53,983 bases of DNA from Firm-08 sp045541535 (GTDB taxonomy: Bacteria > Bacillota > Clostridia > Oscillospirales > QAKW01): NCBI GenBank assembly GCA_045541535.1, contig JAZQJG010000020.1, forward strand, positions 1 to 53,983, written 5' to 3'. The notes beneath the pieces were generated by a model. That model ran no database searches and had not been told where the DNA came from. It was given only the letters and a program-made list of their open reading frames with translations. The position numbers were made by a program, and so were the translations under genes. Positions within the stretch are counted from its first letter, which is position 1, and every line of letters begins with the position of its first letter. This document shows, one piece after another, positions 41,402 through 48,385 of this stretch.

Positions 41402-41681
41402 TATGTTCGGGCACCGATTATGGGTGCTCGCTGATTCGCTGAGATGACCAAGGGTCACTCAGCGCCCGTGACACGGTTACGGCACCAGCCGCCCACTGCG
41501 TGGGTTTAGTCCGATCTTATGTTCGGGTACCGATTGTGGATGCTCGCTGATGCGACCGGACTGCCAGCGGAGACTCTCCGCCCCACTGCGTGGGAATCAA
41601 TCCGATCTTATGTTCGGGCACAAATAATGGGTGCTCGCTCATTCGGTGGATTGACCGAAGGTCAACCACCGTCCGAGACTG
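41402..41681 (-). repeat. 3'UTR hairpin elements behind metH, copy E (three units)
   Basis: Three units in 280 bases. Stop-proximal hairpins on the minus strand are GCGGAG-GGT-CTCCGC (including the metH stop region) and CGGAGA-G-TCTCCG (about 41575-41588). Variable hairpins are GGTGGTTGACC/GGTCAA(T)CCACC, CCGGTCG-type, and CGCTGAGTGACC/GGTCA(T)CTCAGCG. Units are joined by CCCAC-GCA-GTGGG palindromes. Confidence 0.85.
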
Positions 41682-44057
41682 TCAGCGGAGACCCTCCGCA
41701 ATGCGGACGGCGGCAAGGGCGTCACTGCCGTAGAAATCGGCGCCGATGCGGGTGGCGTATTCCTCGGTCATTACCGCACCGCCCACCATCACGCGGCAGG
41801 CGGGACATTCGGCCTTGACCAGACGGACGGTTTCCTCCATGGCGGGGACGGTGGTGGTCATCAAGGCGCTTAAGGCCACCAGCGGGGCGCCGGTTTCCTT
41901 CACGGCGGCCAACACGGCCTCGGGGGGCACGTCCCGCCCCAAATCACACACGTCGTAGCCGTAGTTTTGTAATAACAATTTGACGATGTTTTTGCCGATG
42001 TCGTGAATGTCCCCCTTGACGGTGGCAAGGACGATGGGATATTTGCTGCTTTTTTGCTCGGGGGCGGCGGCACGAATGACCTCAAAGGCCGCGCTTGCCG
42101 CCTCGGCACTCATTAACAGGGCGGGGAGAAACAGGGTGCCCGCCGCAAAGCCGGCGCCCACACGATCCAAAGCGGGGATGATCTCCTCATTGATGATCTC
42201 CAGCGGGGTGCTATGAGTCAATTGCTCGGCGGTGAGGGCGGCGGCACGCTTGCCCAATCCTTTAAAAACCGCCTCTTTCAGCGGGGTGTCGTGGGTGACG
42301 GGTTTGGCGGGAGATGCGACGGGGGTGACCGTCGGAACGGCATCGGTCAGCGTGGCGGCAAAGGCCACGTAATCGGCGCAATTCTCGTCCAAGCCGTGGA
42401 GCAAGCGGTGGGTGTAATAGGCCTGTTGCATTTCTACACTGAGGGGATTCATAATGGCGGCATCCAAGCCCCGCTCCAGCGCGGCGGTGAAAAAGGATGC
42501 GGTGACCAGTTCTCTGCGGGGAAGTCCAAAGGAAACGTTGGAAACGCCCAGACTGACGGCGCATCCCAATTCTTCCTTGATGCGGCGCAGGGTGGTCAGG
42601 GTGACGGTGGCCGCCGTGGGATCGGCGCTGACGGTCATTGCCAAGGGATCAAAGATCAGATCTTTTTTGCCGAGACCGTATTTTTCGGCCTCTGCCAAAA
42701 TCCTTTTTGCGATGGCGATTCGGCCGACGGCGGTGGTGGGGATGCCACTTTCATCCAAGGTCAAGGCCACCACCAGACCGCCGTATTTTTGGGCCAATGG
42801 GAAGACGGCGGCCATACTTTCCGCCTTGCCGCTGACCGAGTTGATCATCGCCTTGCCGTTATAACGGCGCAGGGCGGCCTCCAGGGCGGCGGGATCGGCG
42901 GAATCCAACTGTAAGGGCAGATCGCAAACGGTCTGCAATTCCTCCGTCACACGGGGGAGTAGGGCTACCTCGTCCACGTCGGGGAGCCCCACGTTGACGT
43001 CCAGCAGATGGGCACCCTTTTCTGCTTGCTCCAGCCCTTGGGAAAGGATATAATCCATATCTTCGGCGATCAGGGCGGCCTTGAGCCGCTTTTTACCGGT
43101 GGGGTTGATGCGCTCCCCGATCAATCGGGGCTCCTTGCCGAATTCCACGGCGTGAGTATAGGAGGAAACGACAATGCGTTCCTTTTCTTCTATCCGTTGG
43201 GGCGCAACGGTTTTGACGGCGTTTGCCACCGCCTTGATATGGGCGGGCGTGGTGCCGCAGCAACCGCCGACAAGCAAAACACCTTTACATACCTGCGCCT
43301 TGATTTCGGCGGCAAATTCGGCGGGAGAAACGTCAAAAACGGTGTTGCCGTCCACCTCTCGGGGCAGACCGGCGTTGGGCATCAGCAATACGGGCAGGGA
43401 AGAGCACTGCAGGTATTCCTCCACCACGCCCCGGAGCTGTACGGGGCCCAGAGAACAGTTGACGCCGATGGCATCGGCTCCCATGCCCTCCAACAGGGCG
43501 ATCATAGCGGCGGGGGTGGCGCCGGTCATCAGCTTGCCGTCGGCGCCATAGGCGTTGGAAACGATGACGGGAAGCACGGAATTTTCCTTGGCGGCAAGCA
43601 AGGCGGCCTTGGTTTCATAGCTGTCGTTCATGGTTTCAATCAAAATCAGGTCGGCGCCGTGCTTTACACCCAAACGCACCGTTTGGGCAAATATCTCCAC
43701 CGCCGCCTCAAAGTCCAGATCACCGTAGGGCTTGAGCAGTTTGCCCGTGGGGCCGATGTCCAGCGCCACCTTGGCGGCCTTGCCGCTTTCTTCCACGGCG
43801 GCTTTGGCGTTTTGCAGGGCGGCGGCAATGATGGACTCCAGCTCGTCCTTATCAAAATGCAGGGCGTTGGCGCCGAAGGTGTTGGCAGTGATGATCTCAC
43901 TGCCCGCCTGTAAATATTCCAGATGAATGCTTTGAATCAGGGCGGGGTCGGTGAGATTGAGCCGTTCGGGTACGCCGCCGGCGGGGAGCCCCCGTTGTTG
44001 CAACACGGTCCCCATACCGCCGTCCAGTATGGTGATTTTATCGGTAAAAAGTTTCAT
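41682..44057 (-). CDS. metH: Cobalamin-dependent methionine synthase, short form
   Basis: 791 residues. Homocysteine-binding barrel (1-290) with zinc ligands in GVNCSLGP and GGCCGTTP; pterin-binding barrel (about 310-570, ERINPTGKKRLK, LDVNVGLPDVDE); B12 cap and B12-binding domain (about 590-791) with GDIHDIGKNIV for the cobalt-ligating His. The C-terminal S-adenosylmethionine reactivation domain of E. coli MetH is absent, as in other short clostridial enzymes that need a separate reactivase. The stop codon TGA falls inside the adjacent repeat. metF lies 20 bases upstream and supplies methyl-tetrahydrofolate. Confidence 0.95.
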   Translation of the reverse strand: MKLFTDKITILDGGMGTVLQQRGLPAGGVPERLNLTDPALIQSIHLEYLQAGSEIITANTFGANALHFDKDELESIIAAALQNAKAAVEESGKAAKVALDIGPTGKLLKPYGDLDFEAAVEIFAQTVRLGVKHGADLILIETMNDSYETKAALLAAKENSVLPVIVSNAYGADGKLMTGATPAAMIALLEGMGADAIGVNCSLGPVQLRGVVEEYLQCSSLPVLLMPNAGLPREVDGNTVFDVSPAEFAAEIKAQVCKGVLLVGGCCGTTPAHIKAVANAVKTVAPQRIEEKERIVVSSYTHAVEFGKEPRLIGERINPTGKKRLKAALIAEDMDYILSQGLEQAEKGAHLLDVNVGLPDVDEVALLPRVTEELQTVCDLPLQLDSADPAALEAALRRYNGKAMINSVSGKAESMAAVFPLAQKYGGLVVALTLDESGIPTTAVGRIAIAKRILAEAEKYGLGKKDLIFDPLAMTVSADPTAATVTLTTLRRIKEELGCAVSLGVSNVSFGLPRRELVTASFFTAALERGLDAAIMNPLSVEMQQAYYTHRLLHGLDENCADYVAFAATLTDAVPTVTPVASPAKPVTHDTPLKEAVFKGLGKRAAALTAEQLTHSTPLEIINEEIIPALDRVGAGFAAGTLFLPALLMSAEAASAAFEVIRAAAPEQKSSKYPIVLATVKGDIHDIGKNIVKLLLQNYGYDVCDLGRDVPPEAVLAAVKETGAPLVALSALMTTTVPAMEETVRLVKAECPACRVMVGGAVMTEEYATRIGADFYGSDALAAVRIAEGLR

Positions 44058-44077
44058 TTTCTTTGACTCCTATCGGG

Positions 44078-44953
44078 TCATTTGCCCAAAATATCGGAAA
44101 GATTGCGCATAATGCCGGCGGCCACGTCGGGCTTGTTCATAGAATAGACGTGGACGGTGGAAATGCCGTTGGCAAAGAGATCAATGATCTGGTCGGTGGC
44201 ATAGGCAATGCCCGCCTGTTTCATAGCGGCAGGATCGTGGCCGAACTTGTCCACCAGACTCTTAAAGCGTTGGGGCATAAAGGAGCCGGACAGCTCCACC
44301 GCCCGCTTGACCTGTTTGCCGTCAGTGATGGGCATAATGCCGGGGAGCACGGGCAGGGTGATGCCGGAGGCCCGTAGCTTGTACATAAAATTGTAAAAAA
44401 GGTTGTTGTCAAAAAACATCTGGGTGGTGAGGAAGTCCAATCCCGCCTCCGCCTTTTCCTTCAGATAATACAGATCGGTCTTTTGATCGGGGCTTTCGGG
44501 ATGGATCTCGGGATAACAGGCGCCGCCGATGCAAAAATCACCGCTTTCTTTGAGTTGGCGGATCAGATCAATGGCGTGGGCATAGTCCCAATGGGAGCGG
44601 TCGGTATTTTTTTGCTCCTCGGTGAGATCCCCCCGCAGGGCCATTACGTTTTTGATGCCGGCGGCCTTGATGAGCTCAATCTGCGCCGCCACCGTTTCCT
44701 TGGTGGAGGATACGCAGGTGAGATGGGCCAGAGTGGAAACGCCAAAGCGTTCTTTGATATTCTTTGCAATGTCCAGAGTATAGCGACTGGTGCCGCCGCC
44801 GGCGCCGTAGGTCACGCTGACAAAGGCGGGATGCAGGGCGGCGATCTCCTCGGTGGCTTTTTTAACGTTTTCAAAGGCGGTGTCTGCCTTGGGCGGAAAC
44901 ACCTCGAAGGATAGGGATAACTGATCCCGATTCAACAGTTCCTTGAGTTTCAT
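44078..44953 (-). CDS. metF: Methylenetetrahydrofolate reductase
   Basis: 291 residues, the size of bacterial MetF. It has the family start LSFEVFPPKAD, the VSVTYGAGGGTSRYTLDIA segment, NVMALRGD, and ITTQMFFDN-type sequence DFLTTQMFFDNNLF, then LPGIMPIT. Known: reduces 5,10-methylene- to 5-methyl-tetrahydrofolate with FAD, feeding the methionine synthase downstream. It has its own promoter; no S-box or T-box leader is visible in the short upstream region. Confidence 0.95.
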   Translation of the reverse strand: MKLKELLNRDQLSLSFEVFPPKADTAFENVKKATEEIAALHPAFVSVTYGAGGGTSRYTLDIAKNIKERFGVSTLAHLTCVSSTKETVAAQIELIKAAGIKNVMALRGDLTEEQKNTDRSHWDYAHAIDLIRQLKESGDFCIGGACYPEIHPESPDQKTDLYYLKEKAEAGLDFLTTQMFFDNNLFYNFMYKLRASGITLPVLPGIMPITDGKQVKRAVELSGSFMPQRFKSLVDKFGHDPAAMKQAGIAYATDQIIDLFANGISTVHVYSMNKPDVAAGIMRNLSDILGK

Positions 44954-44986
44954 AACAAAACCTTCTTTTTAAAGTTGATATATAAC

Positions 44987-45015
44987 AGTATATCATATGT
45001 TTTTTTGATTGTAAA
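44987..45015 (-). promoter_or_regulatory. Promoter of metF-metH
   Basis: Minus strand TTTACA (45015-45010), 17-base spacer, TATACT (44992-44987), about 35 bases before the start codon. Confidence 0.7.
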
Positions 45016-45052
45016 TAAAAAGAGAAACTGCCCCGGGCAGTTTCCCTTTTTT
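45016..45052. terminator. Terminator before metF
   Basis: GAAACTGCCC / GGGCAGTTTC palindrome (45024-45044) flanked by A- and T-runs. It ends the minus transcript of the small gene at 45291-45446 after its repeat elements, insulating metF. Confidence 0.85.
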
Positions 45053-45060
45053 GAGTAAAA

Positions 45061-45085
45061 AACGAATAACGAATAACGAATAACG
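45061..45085. repeat. 7-bp tandem repeat
   Basis: AACGAAT three times plus AACG. A short local duplication with no evident role. Confidence 0.7.
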
Positions 45086-45130
45086 TCGGATGGGTTTTGC
45101 TCCGCAAAACCTCCATCCAAAAAACAAGGT

Positions 45131-45328
45131 GTGTTCGGGTACCGGTTATGGGTGCTCGCCCTTTCGGTGGATTGACCAACGGTCAACCACCGTTCGTGCC
45201 CGTCAGCGGCCCACTGCGTGGGAATCAATCCGACCTTATGTTCGGGTACCGGTTATGGGTGCCCGTTCATTCGGCAGGATAACCGACAGGTTACCTGCCG
45301 TCCGAGACTGTCTGCGGAGACTCTCCGC
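45131..45328 (-). repeat. 3'UTR hairpin elements, copy F (two units)
   Basis: Minus strand: GCGGAGA-G-TCTCCGC, GACAGTCTCGGACGG, hairpin GGCAGGTAACC / GGTTA(T)CCTGCC, GGGCACC...GGTACCCGAACATAAG, CCCAC-GCA-GTGGG, then a second unit with GGTGGTTGACC / GGTCAA(T)CCACC. It overlaps the 3' end of the small gene at 45291-45446. Confidence 0.85.
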
Positions 45329-45446
45329 CCTCTTCTGCGGAAATATAGAGCTCCTCGCACTCATTGTGCGCTTGGATCAATATTTCAATGGCATCTGCCG
45401 TTGCGGCCATAAGCTTAAAGTACATTTCTTTGTAATTAGGTTCCAT
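45291..45446 (-). CDS. 51-residue conserved small protein, XRE-module partner (copy 2)
   Basis: Paralogue of 35430-35579: the first 37 or so residues differ at only a few positions (ADAI for EDAI, IQAHNE for IDAQKE). GGGAGGG precedes the ATG. The tail GGESPQTVSDGR and stop TAA come from the repeat element, with the stop in the stem of the variable hairpin. Function unknown; soluble, probably one or two helices. Divergent from the XRE gene at 45578. Confidence 0.75.
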   Translation of the reverse strand: MEPNYKEMYFKLMAATADAIEILIQAHNECEELYISAEEGGESPQTVSDGR

Positions 45447-45467
45447 AATATATCCCTCCCGATTGTA

Positions 45468-45509
45468 ATCATAAATGAAAAATATCGCAATGTCAACCCG
45501 TATACGGGT
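45468..45509. promoter_or_regulatory. Promoter and operator palindrome (module 2)
   Basis: Minus strand, small protein: TTGACA (45496-45491), 17-base spacer, TATGAT (45473-45468). The perfect palindrome ACCCGTATACGGGT (45496-45509) touches its -35. A partial copy, GTATAAGGGTTAC, sits near 45547-45559 just before the XRE gene. Candidate operator for the XRE protein. Confidence 0.75.
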
Positions 45510-45577
45510 AATTTGTTCATCGGGGCATATTATCATTGTATTAGTCGTATAAGGGTTACTGAAGATGAGGTGTGATG

Positions 45578-45817
45578 ATGCAGTATTGTGATATTTTGAT
45601 TGCCCGCATTCGTGCTTTGTGTAAAGAACGTGGATATTCCGTCAATTATCTTGCAAACATCAGCGACGTAAAACAGTCCACGTTGGATAATATAATGCAA
45701 GGTACCACCAAAAATCCTGGCATTATAACGTTGCACAAAATTGCCACGGCATTTAATATGACGCTTGCGGAATTTTTGGATTTTTCGGAACTGAATCATT
45801 ATTCCTTTGATGATTAA
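45578..45817 (+). CDS. Small XRE-type HTH regulator (module 2)
   Basis: 79 residues: a single Cro/C1-type HTH (SVNYLANISDVKQSTLDNIM) followed by the TKNPGIITLHKIATAFNMTL helix and a short acidic tail. GTG/ATG/ATG lie in a row; the ATG at 45578 has GAGG 7 bases upstream, better than 45575 (4 bases). It is more distant from the module 1 regulator than the small proteins are from each other, and the two operators differ, so cross-regulation is unlikely. Confidence 0.87.
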   Translation: MQYCDILIARIRALCKERGYSVNYLANISDVKQSTLDNIMQGTTKNPGIITLHKIATAFNMTLAEFLDFSELNHYSFDD

Positions 45818-45824
45818 GAATAAG

Positions 45825-45863
45825 AAAAAGGTGTTTGTCCTGTCACAGGACAAACACCTTTTT
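45825..45863. terminator. Repeat-family terminator, copy 2
   Basis: Same 39-base palindrome as 41347-41385 (centre C instead of G), 7 bases after the XRE stop. It serves both the XRE gene and the convergent oxidoreductase. Confidence 0.92.
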
Positions 45864-45879
45864 GCTCATTTGGGGTTTC

Positions 45880-45997
45880 TTATGTTCGGGTACCAATAAC
45901 GGGTACTCTCTCATTCGGTGGATTGACCAACGGTCAACCACCGTCCGAGATTGTCTGCGGGGACTCCCCGCCCGAGATTGTCTGCGGGGACCCGCCG
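45880..45997 (-). repeat. 3'UTR hairpin element behind the enoate reductase, copy G
   Basis: Begins directly after the TAG. The first hairpin, GCGGCGGGTCCCCGC, has one mismatch and is followed by a duplicate GCGGGGA-G-TCCCCGC, so the stop-proximal hairpin is repeated. Then come GGTGGTTGACC / GGTCAA(T)CCACC and GGTACCCGAACATAAG. Confidence 0.85.
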
Positions 45998-48052
45998 CTA
46001 TATTTTCATACAGACGTCCCAGGTTTGCCAGATGACGGTGCGCAGGTTGCCCACTTTGTTGGCGTCACCGATGACGTGTACGCCCTTGGTGGCCAAGGGG
46101 GCGGGCTTGTAGCCCACGGAATAGATCACGCTGTCGGCAGAGAGCTCTTTTTGCCCCTCGGGGGTGGTGATGACCACCTTGCCGTCATGGATGGCATCGG
46201 TGCGGGACTCCAGATATACGGGCACCTTGTTGGCCTCAAAGAAATCCCGCAGATAGCTGGAATTGGCCAGACAGACGCCGGCCACGGCAATGAGATCGTC
46301 CTTCATTTCCACGATCACCGGCTTTTTGCCCTTGCGGTAGAGATCATAGGCGATTTCGCAACCGGTGAGACCGCCGCCGACGATGACTACGTTTTCGCCC
46401 ACTTCCTTGTTACCCAGGAGATAATCAATGGCGCTGACCGCCTTGTCGGCGCCGGGGATGGGCAGGGTGTTGGTCACGGCGCCGGTGGCGACGATGACCT
46501 CATCGGCACCCAGAGACTTCACGTCGGTGACCGGGGTGTTGAGCTTTACTTCAATGGCGGGATATTTGGTCAGCTCTCGCTTGTACCAAGCGATGAGCGC
46601 CTTGTCTTTTTCTTTAAAGTCGGGAGCGGCTGCGGCGATGAATACACCACCCAGCTCACCACTCTTTTCATACAGGGTTACGCTGTGACCTCGCTTGGCC
46701 AGCAGAATGGCCGCCTCCATACCGCCGATACCGCCGCCGATGACGGCCACCTTTTTGGCCTTTTTGGCGGGAGCGATATAATATTTTTTGGATTGCATGG
46801 TTTCGGGGTTGATGGCGCAACGGGCCAGCCCCATGGTGTCGGGCAAATGCTGGGCGTTGGCGTGACCCTTGAAGGAGCAGAAGTTAAAGCAACCGTTGTG
46901 ACAGCAGATGCAGGGACGGATGTCCTCCAAACGGTCCTCTACCAATTTGGTGACCCATTCGGTGTCGGCCAAAAATTGACGGGCAATACCCACTGCATCA
47001 ATGAGCCCTTCTTCCACCGCCTTGGCGCCCACGTCCGGCTCCATTCGGCCGGCGCAGACCACGGGAATGTCCACAAACTTTTTGATGTGGGCCACGTCGG
47101 TAAGGTTGCAGTTTTGAGGCATATACATGGGCGGATGGGCCCAATACCAGGAGTCGTAGGTGCCGTTGTCGGCGTTGAGCATATCATAGCCCGCATCCTG
47201 CAGATACTTGGCGGCCTTTTCGCTTTCTTCCATACAGCGGCCAACCTCGGTGTAATCCTCACCGGGCAGGGCGCCCTTGCGGAAATCCTTGACCTTGGAT
47301 TCCACGGAATAGCGCAGGGAAACGGGGAAATCCTTGCCGCATTTTTCTTTGATGGCCTGCACCACCTCTACGGGGAAACGGTAACGGTTTTCAAAACTGC
47401 CGCCGTATTCGTCGGTACGCTTGTTGGTCCATTCCATGGTAAACTGATCCAGCAAATAACCCTCATGTACGGCGTGGACCTCCACACCGTCTACGCCGGC
47501 GTCCTTGCAGAGCTTGGCAGTCTTGGCAAAGGCCTCGATGATCTCATGGATCTGTTCTTTGGTCATTTCGGGGGTGGTGATTTCGGGATCCCAACGGGAG
47601 GGCAGGGGGGAAGGGCTGGCCAGCTCATGCTCGGTGTCCAGAATGGGCTTGAGAATGGCGCGGGTCAATTTGTTTTTATGCAGGGGCGCCACCAGATCGG
47701 TGATGGCCCAGGAACGGCCCATACCGGCGGTGAGCTGTACGAAGAGCTTGGCGTCGTATTTATGGATCTCTTCCATAAATTCTTTCAGTTCTTCAAACAT
47801 CTTGGGATTCTGCCACAGCCATTTGCCCCAGAAGGTGTCTCGCAGGGGAGCGATGCCGGGGATGATCAACCCTACGTTGTTTTTGGCCTTTTCAATGAAA
47901 AATTTGGCCGCTTCTTTATCAAAATGACAGCCCCCCAGCTCAAACCAGCCGAAGAGAGAGGTGCCGCCCATGGGACACATAACGATACGGTTTTTGATCT
48001 CTACGTTGCCGATCTTCCAAGGGGTGAATAAAGCGTTGTATTTTTGATCCAT
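45998..48052 (-). CDS. Enoate reductase / NADH:flavin oxidoreductase family enzyme
   Basis: 684 residues. N-terminal Old-Yellow-Enzyme barrel with FMN (about 1-370: NVEIKNRIVMCPMG, GVEVHAVHEGYLLDQF), an Fe-S cluster motif CICCHNGCFNFC plus ARCAINP, then FAD- and NAD-binding domains (VAVIGGGIGGMEAAILLAKRG, VVIVGGGLTGCEIAYDL). This is the architecture of 2-enoate reductase, 2,4-dienoyl-CoA reductase and the bile-acid enzymes BaiCD/BaiH. Known: anaerobic reduction of alpha,beta-unsaturated acids with NADH. The substrate is not readable. A monocistronic unit with AAAGGAG before the ATG. Confidence 0.9.
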   Translation of the reverse strand: MDQKYNALFTPWKIGNVEIKNRIVMCPMGGTSLFGWFELGGCHFDKEAAKFFIEKAKNNVGLIIPGIAPLRDTFWGKWLWQNPKMFEELKEFMEEIHKYDAKLFVQLTAGMGRSWAITDLVAPLHKNKLTRAILKPILDTEHELASPSPLPSRWDPEITTPEMTKEQIHEIIEAFAKTAKLCKDAGVDGVEVHAVHEGYLLDQFTMEWTNKRTDEYGGSFENRYRFPVEVVQAIKEKCGKDFPVSLRYSVESKVKDFRKGALPGEDYTEVGRCMEESEKAAKYLQDAGYDMLNADNGTYDSWYWAHPPMYMPQNCNLTDVAHIKKFVDIPVVCAGRMEPDVGAKAVEEGLIDAVGIARQFLADTEWVTKLVEDRLEDIRPCICCHNGCFNFCSFKGHANAQHLPDTMGLARCAINPETMQSKKYYIAPAKKAKKVAVIGGGIGGMEAAILLAKRGHSVTLYEKSGELGGVFIAAAAPDFKEKDKALIAWYKRELTKYPAIEVKLNTPVTDVKSLGADEVIVATGAVTNTLPIPGADKAVSAIDYLLGNKEVGENVVIVGGGLTGCEIAYDLYRKGKKPVIVEMKDDLIAVAGVCLANSSYLRDFFEANKVPVYLESRTDAIHDGKVVITTPEGQKELSADSVIYSVGYKPAPLATKGVHVIGDANKVGNLRTVIWQTWDVCMKI

Positions 48053-48130
48053 GGAAAAAATCTCCTTTATTTTAGTATAGTTTAAGTATAAACAAAAGAT
48101 GTTGACCTGTCAAGTAACAAAAAATTGTGA

Positions 48131-48228
48131 TACAGACCCCTCCGGCGCTATGCGCCACCTCCCCTTTGCTACGCAAAAGGGAGGTCATTCTGCTATCTTT
48201 TGTTATCTTACTGCACGGGGGTCGGTGC
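48131..48228 (-). repeat. 98-bp dispersed repeat, copy 2 (inverted)
   Basis: Reverse complement of 128-225 with few differences. The small hairpin here is GGCGC-TAT-GCGCC (48144-48156). It lies between the oxidoreductase start and the secA 3' region; the flanking bases of this 333-base gap (48053-48385) hold only the terminator and repeat element listed separately. Confidence 0.8.
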
Positions 48229-48266
48229 GTAAATTGGCGTGTAATTTGCAATTGTTCATTAAATCA

Positions 48267-48305
48267 AAAAAGGTGTTTGTCCTATGATAGGACAAACACC
48301 TTTTT
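48267..48305. terminator. Repeat-family terminator, copy 3
   Basis: Third copy of the 39-base palindrome; the inner pair is changed from CCTGT/ACAGG to CCTAT/ATAGG, so pairing is kept. On the minus strand it ends secA. Confidence 0.92.
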
Positions 48306-48323
48306 GCTCAATGGGATTTTCTT

Positions 48324-48385
48324 ATGTTCGGGTACCGATTGTGGGTGCCCGCTGATGCGATCGGACTGTCAGCGGGGACTCCCCG
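48324..48385 (-). repeat. 3'UTR hairpin element behind secA, copy H (minimal unit)
   Basis: The simplest copy: TAA stop, CGGGGA-G-TCCCCG, CTGACAGT, CCGAT-CGC-ATCAG-type hairpin, GGGCACC / GGTACCC stem with loop CACAATC, GAACATAAG, then the terminator. It is useful as the reference unit for the family. Confidence 0.88.

Noticed and set aside
44954..45060. S-adenosylmethionine riboswitch before metF
   Set aside because: Only a promoter and the terminator of the upstream unit fit in the short leader; no S-box core is present.
45923..48031. 702-codon frame opposite the enoate reductase
   Set aside because: Gly/His/Val-rich composition artefact; the reverse strand encodes a complete, motif-bearing enzyme. 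The same reasoning excludes long frames opposite secA, metH, potA, mreB and the redox trio.
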